NCBI GenBank assembly: GCA_022605955.1 | Contig: JAKCOZ010000014.1 | Location: 10,360,001 to 10,424,000, forward strand | Direction of reading: 5' to 3' | Origin: Rallus limicola | Lineage: Eukaryota > Chordata > Aves > Gruiformes > Rallidae | Length of the DNA: 64,000 bases | Shown: positions 26,481 through 39,245 of the stretch, piece by piece | Layout: the number at the start of each line of letters is the position of its first letter | Position numbering within the stretch: position 1 is the stretch's first letter | Position numbers and translations under genes: made by a program | Notes under the pieces: model-generated | Told to the model about the DNA's origin: nothing | What the model saw: only the letters and a program-made list of their open reading frames with translations | Databases searched by the model: none

Positions 26481-28866
26481 AAACTGTATATTACTACCCC
26501 AGAGCTCTGAAAGTATAATTGACACATATACTGAAGTACAGAGACATGAGGCGTTAAAACATTGCAAACCATGCTTGACATCTGACCTGATGGGGTGGGT
26601 AGAAGGAAAAAGGAGAGGATGAGGAAGTAGAGGAGAAAGAGGATGGAATTTGTCTTCATTCCTGGAGTCACACCGCTGCCCAAGACCCCTGGATCCCACC
26701 TCTCCTGTGAAAGAGATAGTTCCTTTCTTTCCTTACTCAGATCCCATGAGCAGAGCATTTGTCTGCTCTGTCACTTTGCTGGGGTGGCAGGGAGAGGGCT
26801 ACTGGCTGGACAGGAAACAGGAGGAGGATGGAGAGAGAAAGAAGAGCACAAACACAGTTCATCTCCAGCTCTCTTCCCACTGCTTTCCCCATGGCTACAG
26901 CAGGTGGTTGTGCATTGTAAAAAATGCATTGCCCTGGATATGGCTCAGAGTAGAACACCAGAAACAGGGCAGGAGACAACATAAATGTTACACTAGCATG
27001 GATGCTTAGTAATTTTTGCAGTGTGTAATTCCAGAGATATTAAAATTCTGATATGACAGTGGTACCCAACTATCATTTAGCATTGCTTTGATTTATAGCA
27101 TATTATGTCTTTGTGAAGGAGTCCACAGTTCAGTGGCCAGTGGGTTTATTTTCCTCTCTCTGCAGATTTCTGTGCTGCTTGTATGTTCACAACAAACAAG
27201 CTTTGTTTCTGGTCACAAAGTAGAGATCACTTCACCTGAACACTTTGACTGTGAGACTTAACCTAAAACTTGCTCCTCCTACTTCTCTTTCTTTCAGCTT
27301 CTCTTTCTCAGGTTCTGAAATATGCCTAACATGCTTGTTTATCTTTTTTCCCCTTTCCAAGCAGTTTGGGTTTTATTCTTTTCTTTAGGAATTTTCCTCT
27401 TTTCCTGTCCAGGCTCTATCCATCAGTCTTGACTACCTAGTTGACTGGAGTGATTAAGAGCTGCCCATTTCCTCCATAGCATTGTGTTTCCATGACATCC
27501 ACATAACAATTCATTCAATCACCACCTCCCAGTGCTCCTACCTAACTGTGTGGCACAGAGGAGTCCCAGGTACCTGTGGATCACTCATTGTGACACAACC
27601 ACAGTTTTTTTCCTCATATAATTACCCACATTTGAAAATAGTAGACTTGAATAATATTAAATTATGAAAAATTAATTCAGTAATACTTATATAAATTTAT
27701 AAGCAGTGTGAAGCTGAAGGTGAGAGGGAGAAAAACACACAAGGAATTAAAGGAACATTGAATTCCAGAGTCCAGTGAACACGCATTGTTCTCCTTTCTC
27801 CCTACAGGCTTCATACATTGTTTTCTGCATCAGATGGACACACACTCATTGCAAGTAGAGGTGCAACATTTTGTTTTCTCATTATTTGGTTAATGAGCAG
27901 CCCTAGGTTGTTCTTTACTTCATAATTTTCTTTACTTCAGTTCCAGAACTCAAGGTTCTATTTCTACCAGATTTCAAGTTTATGGTATGCATTCTATATG
28001 TCCACTGATACATATTTTTAAAACATACATCAAAATATTAACCCATCAGGTACCTATCTCCACAGCTTTCAAATTCTAAGTGTTACTGGTCTGTAGAAAA
28101 AGAACTTTGCCTCTCATTTACAGAAAATCAATTTAAACTACTTAGTACTAGGTTCCACTGCCAGCACCCCATGATGCAGAGCCTTGTACAGTCCTGAGTC
28201 CATGACTTAAAACAGTCCCGGCAATATAGCACCATCCTAACAAGAGTAACTGACCTGATACACTGGCAACTTCCAGTGTATCCTCTGCCCTCGTGGATGA
28301 AAGGGATCAAGTATAATGTAACACAGGTTTGCCTGGATTATTGTTTCCTGCAACCATCATCTTATCTTCTTATGATTAAAAACATTTAACAACGTCACAC
28401 AGTTTACAAGTAGCTTCTGCTTTTGCTGGCTCTTTCATAGACTTAAAACAGGCAAGAAAGTGACCCTATAAAAATCTTCCTTCATTAGCTCACCCTCTAA
28501 ATAGTTCAGCCCAAGGAATCAAGGAGTCTCGTAGGGAAATTAACTTGAGGTTTCATTTTTGTGAACTTCCGTGTTCTCCAACTTCTGAGACATTGCCACA
28601 CACTTTTTTCCTCTTAATAAGAATAATGCTGTTGCTACAAACACACCAAATACAATGTATTTCTATACATGTCATGCAATTTGTCAATTAACTGTTAATA
28701 TTGACCTGAAGTAATTTAGTAAGAACCCTGAAAAAGCACAGTTAACAGTTACTTTGTCACCCTTTCAAACAGTATCTCGAAGGACTTGCAAGCCAATAAA
28801 TTCAAAAATGTGCTTTGCTGAGCTACTCAACATTTCCTCTGCCTCTGGAAACTGTTCTTTGTTCAG

Positions 28867-28948
28867 CTGCTATCTTACTGCTTTCTTTACTGGTTATTCA
28901 TCGTTGTCTGAGAACACTGGTGCAGGAACAATTTTCCTCCATGGAAAT
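28867..28948 (+). other. candidate exon, 82 nt
   Basis: A strong acceptor (ACTGTTCTTTGTTCAG) ends at 28866 and AAT then GTAAGC gives a good donor at 28949. One frame is open throughout, reading CYLTAFFTGYSSLSENTG and on. It belongs to a longer ATG-started frame of 113 codons (28754-29095) that ends in a Lys-rich run made by a low-complexity A tract, so that longer frame is probably not a real protein. I do not recognise the peptide. Confidence 0.18.
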
Positions 28949-29048
28949 GTAAGCATCCCAGATTACCTTACAGCTACAGTTGATGAATACCAGCAACTTA
29001 GTTTAAGAATATATTGGGTTAATTCTACATTTAGGCTAGTTCTGAGAG

Positions 29049-29071
29049 AAAAAAAAAAGAAAAAAAAAAGA
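29049..29071 (+). repeat. A-rich tract
   Basis: Poly-A interrupted by two G. It produces the false Lys run at the end of the overlapping ORF. Confidence 0.75.
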
Positions 29072-29375
29072 TTCCTTTCTTTGCTACATGCATAGTGTCA
29101 AGATCTGTCCTACAGCATTGCTTCACCATCCAGAGAATCACTCTAAAACAAGAGAAAAAGAACAAATTTTTTTGTCTTTTCTCAGTGTGCCAACTTGTCT
29201 CAACTCAGCTTTAAGACACAATCCTGTTGCTCACTGCAAGGTACAGCTGTACCACAGCTCTTCAATAACCTCAGAGAATATACACAATGTGGAACATAAA
29301 TATCACCTAAAACCAAAAAACTAGCAAACAGACCCCATAAAAAACCCAAATATATGATAATGACAGACCACTTAC

Positions 29376-29440
29376 TTATGGGACCCAAAACTCCTGTACT
29401 GTCATACAGATTTTCTTCCCTGGCAAGTCTAAATCTCCAT
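29376..29440 (-). other. weak candidate exon on minus strand, 65 nt
   Basis: On the minus strand, TTACTTTTCAAG precedes the segment and a consensus GTAAGTGG donor follows it. Only one frame is open to the donor without a stop, reading WRFRLAREENLYDSTG. It is short and not recognised; the acceptor ends AAG rather than CAG. Could be chance. Confidence 0.15.
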
Positions 29441-32139
29441 CTTGAAAAGTAATTGCCAAATTTCCAATCTCCAATATTTTCCTTTTTTCCCTTTAGCTTT
29501 ATGTTTTCCACATTACATCCTGTGCAAAGGCAGACCATAAATTAAAACAGTCCTCTACATTATGAATAATTAACACATCTAGGAAAGCAGCTAGTAATCT
29601 TTCCTCCCCAAGAAAACATATGAGGAGAAAGAACAGAGACCAGCATTTCAATAATTTGAGCATAGACAGTTGTTTTTATCAAAAACTTTCCAACCCCTGT
29701 GTCAGCTTATACATGAAAAATACTGAAATTTCATCTCTGAAAGTAAGGATGTGTAAAGTGGAAAAGGAACATCTGGATCCAGATGTTATCAGGTGACTTC
29801 ACAGCTAATTTTCATACTTTGCTGGCAACTGCCGTTGTAAAGTAACTCCTCCACTGTCCTTTAAACCACTCATGTATTATTGCTGCAGCAAACCAATAAC
29901 TGCAAAATTGATTGCAGCATAGAATACTGACCTGCTATGCTTTATACTAATTTATCACAACAGGCATAATAAAAGCTATCCCGTTGTTAAGAATAATTTA
30001 TGCAATGAAAAAAAATGTGACAAAAAGACAAACTTGAGCATTAGCCTGGCTGAATGGAAAAAGGAAAGAAAATTTATTCTATTTCATAGCTAAACAAATA
30101 TGCAAAGATGTAGGCCATCTAAGAGAAGGGAATCATGGAAGGAAGACACTGAATGTTTTCCTTTGGATTCAAGAAGTTTCTTTTCACTTAAGTCAAATTG
30201 AATACTTTTCATAGTATAATGTTTCAGCAATAATCCTTTTCTTAGTAAGTGACCAAGCCATCAGGTTAGAGACTAAAATGGTGTTGCAGACTGGAAAAAC
30301 TGTTCAGATCATGTACTCTCCCAAGACATCAATTTGATCTCCTCTATTCATTTTTTCAAGGGACAGAAATATTTTGAAACCTGGCCTTTTGAAGCAGCAT
30401 TTCAGGGTGGGATACCTTCAAGTTACTTTAGATCCAGCACATAGAGACTTTGGAGCTCTGCCTCTTTCCTTTATTAGGGTCTTTGAGGCAAGAGGAGAAC
30501 AGCTTAGTGTTAGATCTAGGTTTCTTTAAACCTTCTAAGACCTCTAAAAGCAAGAAGACACATAGCAAACAAGAGAAACCACAACTCCTCTCAAACTTTT
30601 TCGTTAAGTTTGTATAGGCTTGCTTCAGAGCACAGTCACCATCACAAGCTTCCAACTTTGAGTTCTCTTCAATAACCATTACAAATGCTGTAAGATGTTC
30701 CTCCTCCAAAGCCATGGGGTCTAGCAGAGGAAGTGGGAGGACTGTGGGACAAAGCCATTCTCCACGGACACCATAAAGTGTCCATGGAGAACATAACATA
30801 ACCATGCAAAACTTTCACAGGGTTTCATCTGTCACACAGTACCTTTAAAAAAATGATTCAAGACTACTGGCAGAGGAAACTTGACCCTGATATTGTTTCA
30901 TACTCCCTGTTCGCAGGCAGCAGAAGGGTTCTTATTTCTAATGCCCTTATTATATCAACTTTCACAATAGATTCGCTTAAAAAAAGAAAGCAAACCACAG
31001 AAAACCCACCACCTTGATAAAGTACAGAAAATATATGTACATATCACTGCCACTGTGCACATTATCAGCATGAGAATTTCTTCTTCCATTCAGTGCATTA
31101 TGCTCCTGACGTGTACCTCCTATAAATAGACTCGACTCTGATAGTCTCTCTTCATAGTTATCCTGTCATCATTACTAAACCCCCATTTCCTGGAGCCTTT
31201 GACTTGGTATGATTAAACCAGGAGAGACAACAGAATATGCAAGCCATAGATAACACTAAACTTGGTTAGGTGCTTTGAGAGGTGAAAGCCTCTAACTGCT
31301 TAAACAGATGCTGGCTTATGCTCAAGGGATTTTTGCACAGCTACAGAATCCTGAAGCAGTATTATAAGCTATTGTTCGTTTTCAGGTAGTAGGGCATTCT
31401 CTTTTCTCTAGAGATGTATTTTTGGAAGCAATATGTAATAAAGAAGCGATAATACCTGAATCTGTGTGATTCTACAGTAGGGTTATGTTTCAGTGAATCA
31501 TAAACCTTATTAAAATGTAATAGTTTTCTGTAACACAAAATTAATATGAGATCAGATTCTGTTTGCAAAAAGTTGACAGTTAAAAAAAGAGAGCAGTTTA
31601 AAAAGACAACAGAATTAAATTCACAAAAGCTTAAAAATTTATATTATCACCAATTTGGTGATTTGCAATGTCATATTCGCATCAGTATGAAATATCATGC
31701 ATAGCTTTTTGTCACAGTTAAGGAATCCCTGAAGAGAGGGCTGTTTAGAGTGTAAATTAAGAAGCTGAAGGATAGACAACTGTTTCAGAAAGCAGTTTAT
31801 AACATCCAAAAAAATAGAGATTGCTGAGTCAGAATTATTTGAAAGAATAATTATCAAGTCTAATTCTGGAATAATTTTGTTTAAATGAAGACACAGTGCT
31901 GTGGAGATTCCTTCTTACATGCCTGCATTCATCATCTAGAAAATTCACTGAATTAAATAAAGAAATTGATTCAGATCTCTCTTCCCAGGCACATATTCTT
32001 GTCATGAAACATGTGGTATTCCCATATTGAACTTTCTCTAGTTTACTTCAAGTCAAATATTTAGCAAAACTAGGGAGAAAGCAGGGATTTAATTCCCATT
32101 TAAATGGGTAAACCATCATTTCACTCTGTTCCAACTCAG

Positions 32140-32215
32140 GCAAACAAACGGGAACCAGGCTGATCAGCTTCTGATCTTGAGTGTCCTTCATCGTTGGCCA
32201 TAAGGGTAAGTACCA
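32140..32215 (+). ncRNA. possible non-coding RNA exon, 76 nt
   Basis: A pyrimidine-rich acceptor (TCACTCTGTTCCAACTCAG) ends at 32139 and a near-perfect donor (AAGG then GTAAGTAC) starts at 32216. All three frames contain stops; in the longest, the stop is the second-to-last complete codon. If used, it is more likely an exon of a non-coding transcript or an untranslated exon than coding. No transcript evidence is available from sequence alone. Confidence 0.2.
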
Positions 32216-33153
32216 CACCACTGTAACCAGCACAATATGAATCTATTCCTTGCATTTTGTTTAAAACTCACAGAAGTAATTTTGTTTCATGAAAAAAACG
32301 GAAACATTTGACTTTCAAGTCTGGGTAAGCAGAAGGACTTCCTGAACCTATTACACCACTGAGTGTGGTGCAATCCTGAGGACAACTGAGACTCAGAGAC
32401 TTTATTCTATTAAAGGGTAGCTGAGCAATTTGGCAGAAAACAATTTTACAAAAGTTTCTCCTTAGAAGTTGTTACTTTTAGGAGAAATAAAGCAAGATCT
32501 GAAAATCAACCTCCTTCTACCCTTCTTCAACATTCAATCCAGGCACATATAAACCCATGACCTCCATCACGCATTTTCCTCCTTCAGCAGCTCACACTGA
32601 GGCTTATTTGATCCTGTGATCACAAAAAGCCCTGTAATATGAAAATAAGTGCAAACACTGCCAAAAATCCTGCATAAACTGTTTTTAAAAACTGCAATAT
32701 CAGGCTTTCTTCTCCTACTGTGTTCCCTTTGCACTGAAAATTTGCTGTGCACAGTTCAGAGCGAGCAGCAGCCAAAGATAACACAAATATCTGTGCTGGT
32801 GCTTTTAACGATGGCATTCAAGTCAGAACACCCTAACAAATGGTGCCAGAAACTGCTGTCCTACTTATTCTGACAGCCTCTAGCTTGCAAAAGCCATCTA
32901 ATGAGATAAAACTGTCAAAAATGTGGCCACTTATATAAAGATCAGAGGTGAACATGTAAATATTCGATCTCATCATCGGAGAAGGATTATGATGGCTTTG
33001 ATCATTTTGGACAGCGTGGATTTGTGTCAGGTATACTCATTGAGGTGTAGACTCAAACACAAAGACAAGAAGCAGGACGGGGGCTCAGAGAGGTCATTAC
33101 TTCTCCTTAGATAGCATTGTGTCCTTATGGCTCAAACGCTCCCCAATGAGCAG

Positions 33154-33207
33154 ATTGTTGGACAGATGCTAATGAATTGGAGGTGGCAGAATGGAGTGAT
33201 ATAAAAG
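33154..33207 (+). other. weak candidate exon, 54 nt
   Basis: An acceptor with a moderate pyrimidine tract (CTCCCCAATGAGCAG) and a strong donor (AAAAG then GTAAGG) flank one open frame that reads CWTDANELEVAEWSDIK. The other frames have stops. Small and not recognised. Confidence 0.13.
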
Positions 33208-34498
33208 GTAAGGAAGGAAGAGCAGTACCAAAGGAGATAAGACAGCAGGAGGAAGGAGGAAATTCAAATGACAAGCACAAGTTGGAGAGCATGAGTGCTG
33301 AACTTTGACCATGGCCAGGGATGGACGGAAAAATGTGAGCAACAACAGAAAAAGAAATGTGAATGCTGGCTTTGGCTAAACATAAGGGAAGGCAGAATCC
33401 AGAAATAAAAAAGTAAAAAAGCAGGAATTAGAGGAGTGACTTCTATCTTTTGGGAAAAAGTGCGGAGGATAAGTAAATGGAGCAAAATTGGGATGTATGA
33501 AAAGAATCAGCATGGTTTTCTATGGCTTGGGGCTGAGAAGATACTGGGAACAGTCAAACTTCCACAAGCAAAGTAAGACATCATGAGCAAAACGACTCCT
33601 TCAGCTGGAGAACACATGATGGAAACCCCTGGCAAGCAGACAAGGTACTTGAAAGCTAAATGTTGTCTACAAAACATCCATGTAAGCACACTAGAATTGC
33701 AAGGAGAAGGAAAGAAAAAAAAGAAAGTCTCCTTCAAAGAATTCCTAAAAAGGAGGAAAAAATATTCTGTACAAATCAGAACTCAATAGAAAATAACCTT
33801 GTTTCCAAAATCCTGTTTGTTAATTACTTGCAGCCTGTTTGACAAGGAATAGGGAAAATGAAAATAAAAGGAGGAAGAGATTCCTCCATTCCAATCAAAA
33901 TAGTTTAATTTGAGGACAAAGGGATGTTTTGTTCTTGTGGCAATGCACCTCAGTCATAGAGACAGTTTTTATACAATACTAAACAGTTCCTATCTTAAAA
34001 TTTTAAATTCATACAAGAAAAAAAGTCTAAGCCTTAGCTTGAGAGGTAAAATACAATCTAAGCCTACCTGCAAGCAGAATAGATACAGAAAGGAGTTACA
34101 GATTGCGTCATTTTAATTTCAATCCTTCAATAGACTAAAGACAAGGTTAGAAGGTTGTGAATAAGAAAAAAAAAAATCCTCAAGTCCATGCTTCACTACA
34201 AAGATTTAAATTATTCTCCAGAAAGACTGAAAAAAGAAATAATTCAAGAGACTCAGTCATTAGAAACTTCTATATTGAAAATGTGGATAAATTAATTTTT
34301 TCTGTAATTGATAAGACTACGAGTTCTTTACTGGTTCATGCAGCATCTAACACAAAAGTAAGTTAGCAGTAATCATACAATAGATGCTTCTGGGATTGTA
34401 ATGCTGCAGTTCATCAGCAACATGATAAAGAACTTTGCTTGAGTAACAAATTTCAATTCCCTCTTCCTCAAAAAAAAAGTGCAATTTTGCCTCTACAG

Positions 34499-34630
34499 AA
34501 ACTTAGGCTTGCTGTGGAGTTACTAGAAGCTTGCACATTGCCCTGTGAAGTCCTAAGCAGCCCACTTTTACAGTGCAATGCAAAAGTCGCATTAGCTAAA
34601 CTTCTGCTCAGGAAGGCTCTAGATAATGAG
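34499..34630 (+). CDS. candidate internal coding exon, 132 nt
   Basis: The segment lies between an acceptor (TTTTGCCTCTACAG) and a donor (GAG then GTAGGG). It is exactly 44 codons, phase 0 to phase 0, and the other two frames hit stops within the first 11 codons. The peptide, starting KLRLAVELLEACTLPCEV and ending LLLRKALDNE, is Leu/Ala/Lys/Glu-rich and would form two amphipathic helices, as in TPR-like or ARM-like helical repeat proteins; that is inference from composition, not a match. No ATG is needed for an internal exon. It sits about 5.3 kb before the similar-size candidate at 39951. I cannot name the gene. The same frame runs on past the donor to a stop near 34754, so an unspliced random ORF remains possible. 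Confidence 0.33.
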
Positions 34631-36718
34631 GTAGGGCAAGACAGTCCTGGGAGAGAAGATTTGAGCTTGGCTGGAAGAGGGGAACAAAAGGTGGCCCCAG
34701 GGCCTCCTTCAATAATAGTAGGAACAGGCAATGTTAAAAAGGACTTTCAAGGTTAGGTAGACAGGAGGGAAGGGGCCCTTGCAGAACTTCAAGACACACG
34801 ATGCTTTGGAGTGGAAGGTTAATTCCTCATTGGGAACTGGGTTTTGAGAGATGCCAGAAAGCGTGTCTGTGGAAAGCCAAGTCCAATATCTATTACAGAG
34901 GGAGATAAAGGAAAGAGGCTGTTAGAAAATGTTCAAAAGAACCTGCCAGACAAATCTCACAGCCTGTGAGTTCTAGATCAATCAGAGTGCTTTGCTCAAA
35001 CATGTAGAATATTGATACTTAACCATAAGAATATTTGATTCTTCTAAGCTAAGGAATTGAGCAGGATACAGTACATACATATCCAGAGCAACAGGTTGGA
35101 GTGCATAAAGTCCCTTGTTCCATGAAGTTCTGTGATTACAGCAGATTACCTTTGGTCTTATTTAGACATTAACCTGTGAAGTTCATGGTAGTATGAAAGA
35201 TCACTACAAGTTTTCAGAAAGAGAAATGAAGCACACAGGAAGGAAGATATTTTCCTAACATATGGCAAGAATGCAAAGTTTTCTGCATTACAGCTAAATG
35301 TCCCGTTTTAAAGCCATGCTGCTGGACAAGAATACGATCTCCTTCATTGTTCAGACAGTCCCAGCCTTTCATTAAATTGCTTATACCAATCACAAGGCTC
35401 CCGTGGCTTTCTAGATTAGAAGTTATGAATGTAAATTGAAATTTTGCTGAGGGCATTATTGCTATAAATGAACCATAATTTGTTTCAAAGGTTAAGCACG
35501 AAGGGGCTTTGCTCTGGATTCAAAACCCTAGGAGACCACTTTCTCCACAGTGCATTTCTTGGTATAAAATGACTATTACAGGGTTATGTGCAGTCCCTTC
35601 ACTGCTGCTCTAAGTCAGAGGCTATCAAAGGCTCCCAGAAAAGAACACATTTATTTATATGGACATTTAGAAAAGCAGCCCAAAAATGGAACCCACAGAA
35701 TTCTTAAAGCATCACAAGTACCACAGGTATACTTTTCTCTCCAACCTGCTTCTTAAACTCATGCCTTTAACTCCTAGGCATCTCAACCCGTCCACCAAAA
35801 CAGCATTGAAAAAATATGTGGAAAATATGCCAAATCTACTCTTGGCATAGCTCCACAGTCCATTGGCAGTGCACCAGGGATGAATGTAACCCTTGCCTTT
35901 ACTGCCACACAATCCTTAACTGCATTCATCTTGGTAAAATTCCAATTAAATTATAATGGATGCTGTTAGAATGTGTGTTTTGTTGGGGGTGTTTCTTTTG
36001 TTCTTTATTAAAAAAGGCACCCTAAATATTGATTACTACCTACACCACCACTCTATTCTCACAGAAAGAGGAAAGAAATTTGTTTGGATATTTTGTATAG
36101 GCAACTATCCACATTGCTGAAATGTCATTTGACATAAAGCAATAATATTTATTTTTTTTTTCAACTAATGATGCTATTTCAAACAAAACATGCTATGGGA
36201 AAGAACAAGCACCGTGGTGGAAGTGTAAGGCAGTTAAATCCAATTAAGTTATTGTTGTCTAGTATCAATTAAATTATTGATGCTTATTCTGGGAGTTATA
36301 GAGCTAGTGAAACTTACCCCATGAGAGACAGCAACACTTATTTGCTGTCATAGCAGCATTCTACCTCCCTATCAGAAATACCAACAAATCCCTAGAGTTT
36401 ATTAGGAGCTGTAAAAGTAGCGGGTAAAATAAGGACTGGAAAGCTGAAAGGATGATTCATCCACCTTTTTATTTTCCAATCTGAGGGGAAAAAAAAGCTA
36501 TTAAAAAAAGAACAGAAATCAAACAAATCAACGTTAATTGGCTCTCTCTGAAGCACACAGGAGAGCAACACCTTTAATCCTGGGGAACTGTCATTCACAA
36601 AGCAGGGGGGGAAATCCTACCGCACATTTGCTAAGATCAGCTGCCTTTGTTGCAGAAAAGCCTTTGACTACAAATAGGCTCCCCAGGATCCTGATCTTAG
36701 GACACACAGTCTTTTCAG

Positions 36719-36797
36719 GGCTCAACTCTTTATTGAGGCAGCTGAGGCTTATGTTGCAGTGCCAGAAAGAGACTGAAATGCAGCACACACCGAGACG
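36719..36797 (+). other. candidate exon, 79 nt
   Basis: The acceptor (CACACAGTCTTTTCAG) ends at 36718 and the donor (GACG then GTGAGC) starts at 36798. One frame is open with two leading and two trailing bases; its 25 codons begin LNSLLRQLRLMLQCQKETEM, a helix- or coiled-coil-like sequence. Not recognised. The phase would follow an exon ending with one extra base, which 33154-33207 does, but this may be coincidence. Confidence 0.2.
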
Positions 36798-37048
36798 GTG
36801 AGCTGGATTCAGAGAGCCACTAATGGGGTCCATACAGCTTTGTGCCTCCCACTATCTTCATTGTGGCTGCCAAGAAACATCAGTTTCACTGGTTATCTTG
36901 GGCATATTTATGAAAGAAAAAAAAGCTCAGAACAAAAACCCACACAAAAAAACCAAAATCTTCCAAATGGCTACTAGGGCACCCTGCTCACATGAGCTGG
37001 GACAGCCAAACCCTATTTCAAACACTTCTTTGGCTATGTTAAAAAAGA

Positions 37049-37166
37049 CCACACACACACATCCATCCATCCATCCCCTCCCCAACCCGCCCCACCCCCC
37101 CCAAAAAAAAAAAAAAAAGAAAACACCAAAAACCACCCCAAAAACCCACAAACACACACCCCAAAA
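37049..37166. repeat. (CA)n, (CATC)n, poly-C and poly-A low-complexity cluster
   Basis: Successive blocks of CA repeats, ATCC units, C-runs, about 16 A, then AAACC-type units and CA again. The minus strand is G/T-rich with G-runs able in principle to form a quadruplex. The Gly/Phe/Trp-rich ORF on the minus strand and the Lys/Pro/Thr-rich ORF on the plus strand here are artefacts of this composition. Confidence 0.88.
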
Positions 37167-39107
37167 TGAAAGGTGCAAGTTACCTCGGCCTAACAGATGG
37201 CAGAAGGGCTAACCCAGCCTGCCTGACATTCGCTGCCTGAGGGGTGTAGGATGTCAGCAGTGACAGGCAGGTTTCTCTCTATCTTCCTCTGAATAACTTC
37301 ATCTGCCTAATTCAGATACTTCCTTTTGTTCATTGACTAAATATAGGACCATGTCAGCATCAGCCCCTTCCTCTTGGGCTAGAAACCCATTAGAAGACCA
37401 CAAGGAAACACAGAATGCTGTCTGCCTCCAGCTAGGTGCTAAGTTACTATTGCCATACCTGCTGCTCACTTTCTCCATAAGAGGCTGGAGGGCAGAGCCC
37501 TCACCTAGGAAAGCCCCAGCTATGGTCTTCAAGTGCCAGTAAGCCCAGCAGGATAGAACCTCTAATTCCCATGGGCCTCCTCCCTATCTCTAAGATTTTT
37601 CTTGTTATTGTTGGTTTGTTTTTTAAACCCAGGCATGGTCTAATATAAAATAACTTCTGGGAATGGGTGTGTATTTCTGAAATCCATCAGACTCCCTCTC
37701 AGCCCTTTCAAGTGTTAACACTTTCAAATGTTATCAGGAGAAGGGTAGGTAGGGAGAGATGGCTTCATCAATAGGACAGGATTCTCACTGGCAGATTTCC
37801 ATCCTATTCATCCAGAGAAGGAAGCAGAATGAGGCCGCTGGTTCTGACTGCTCACATTGAGCACAGTTCATGATCTATATGGCCACCACATATACATGTG
37901 TTTGTATCTGTTGGAAATACATCTTCAGCCTCACTAGTAGTTGGATCTGGGGACAAGGAGGCTCAGATGTTGGACCCAGCATGACATATTTTCCTCTAAC
38001 ACTTTCCAGCATTTACAGAGTCACCCTAAAATCACAAGTGTCCCAACACTTTAGAAATTACACTTGGAGATGCATGACAAACATTACACCTATTCCTTTT
38101 CTGTCATCCATTGCTCTGTCCACCACAATTGAACAAGTCTCCAAACTTTTAGTTCAGACCTCAGCAACCTGCTTTCCCATCCTGCCAGGTCTGTTGTGCT
38201 ACTCTACACTTGATGATGGTTGAATTTTTTTTCCCTTCTCCATGCAAATTTTTTTTTTTCAGAAAAAAAATGAGAGTCATGGAATGCTGTTAGGAAGCAT
38301 GGCTTTATGTCACTTGGGTTTACTAACAATTTAATGTCTTTAATGCTTAACATCTCAAGAGGGAGGTTTACAGAAAGCTGAGAGATTCTAATCACAGTCT
38401 ACAGAGTGCAGGAAGTTACACTCATCTTTACTCAGCACAAGGAGACTAAACTATGATTAGTTACATCACAGAAAGCCAGAGTTGTAATTTAACTGTTCAT
38501 TTATTACATCACACGTATAATTAGTCACTGTATTTTGGCATAAATTCCAGTCAGAAAGAAACATCCCAGAAGCAAGATTTTTCAAATTCTTTTCATTCCT
38601 TTAGGAAAGTGCAATGACTCTGTCAAGGTCCAGAAGAACAGAACTGTAGTATTTACCAGCAAAGTAAAATCAAAATGTAGGAGAGGAGAAATTTTAAATG
38701 GAAATTATGTTCTAACCAAATGCTCCTGGGCCTGTCTATTCACTGCTCCACTCTTTTCTCTGCAGTGGCCTCATCTGTTGGAACATCTCCTTGAGTTTCA
38801 TCTATTCACGCAGGGGAGCGAACAAAAAAGAACTAGGAGACATCTCCACTCATTTAACATAACTGTAGAGACCAAATATTTAGGGGGGTGGGGCAGGAAA
38901 AAGTTTGAACAGGCATCTAGCTCTTCTGGAGACCAGAGAGGTACTGCGTCATGGGAGCCTTTCCTAGGTTTAGAATTTAGCTTCTGCCATTTTTTAAGGA
39001 GGGAGGAAAAAAAGATTCTGATGCACCCTTAACTTGAAAGGAAAATAATCTTCCTGGAGAAAACAGGCATCCAGAATTACCACCCCTTAAAGGAACACCA
39101 CCCTTCT

Positions 39108-39245
39108 CAAAAACAAAACCCAAACCAATGCAGACAAACAAATTTAAAAAAAAACACCAAAACAAAACCCCTCACTCAAACAACACAAAACCACAAATCA
39201 AAAACCCTTCAAACTCACAAAAAATAAAAAAGGCAAAAAGGCCAC
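39108..39245. repeat. A/C-rich low-complexity tract
   Basis: About 140 bases made nearly all of A and C on the plus strand (AAAACAAAACCC, ACACCAAAACAAAACCCC and so on). Same class as 44439-44570 and 56524-56662. Confidence 0.85.

Larger units (their letters stand above)
13790..28866. other. long AT-rich non-coding stretch
   Basis: Fifteen kilobases without a recognisable gene. ORFs are short and occur on both strands over the same DNA (for example 17612-17810 and 26436-27009). A block at about 18340-18560, with a low-repeat mixed composition, looks like a conserved non-coding element. A weak splice-bounded open segment lies at 21091-21162. A minus-strand segment near 18730-18800 encodes a short hydrophobic stretch starting MASYDIVAAFVG. 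A more GC-rich patch lies at about 26640-26960. Simple repeats and a hairpin are listed separately. Confidence 0.55.
29441..34498. other. AT-rich non-coding stretch with weak exon-like pieces
   Basis: The longest ORF of the window (125 codons, minus strand, 30428-30805) lies here. A good acceptor (CCACTTCCTCTGCTAG) precedes an inner ATG that starts MALEEEHLTAFVMVIEENS, but no convincing donor follows and the C-terminal part is unlike a known protein. A segment at 32140-32215 has excellent splice sites but stops in every frame. A weak 54-nt segment is at 33154-33207. DNA at about 32930-33040 has a conserved-element look. I see no recognised gene. Confidence 0.5.

Noticed and set aside
29088..29538. 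Membrane-like 112-codon minus ORF overlapping a plus ORF
   Set aside because: Only the 65-nt part at 29376-29440 has splice support; the remainder reads through the donor.
30428..30805. Longest ORF of the window, 125 codons on the minus strand
   Set aside because: One ORF of this size is expected by chance in 64 kb; the peptide is not recognised, has no domain pattern, and no donor follows the acceptor inside it.
36823..37212. 129-codon plus ORF and 83-codon minus ORF
   Set aside because: Both run through the poly-C/poly-A low-complexity cluster and are compositional artefacts.
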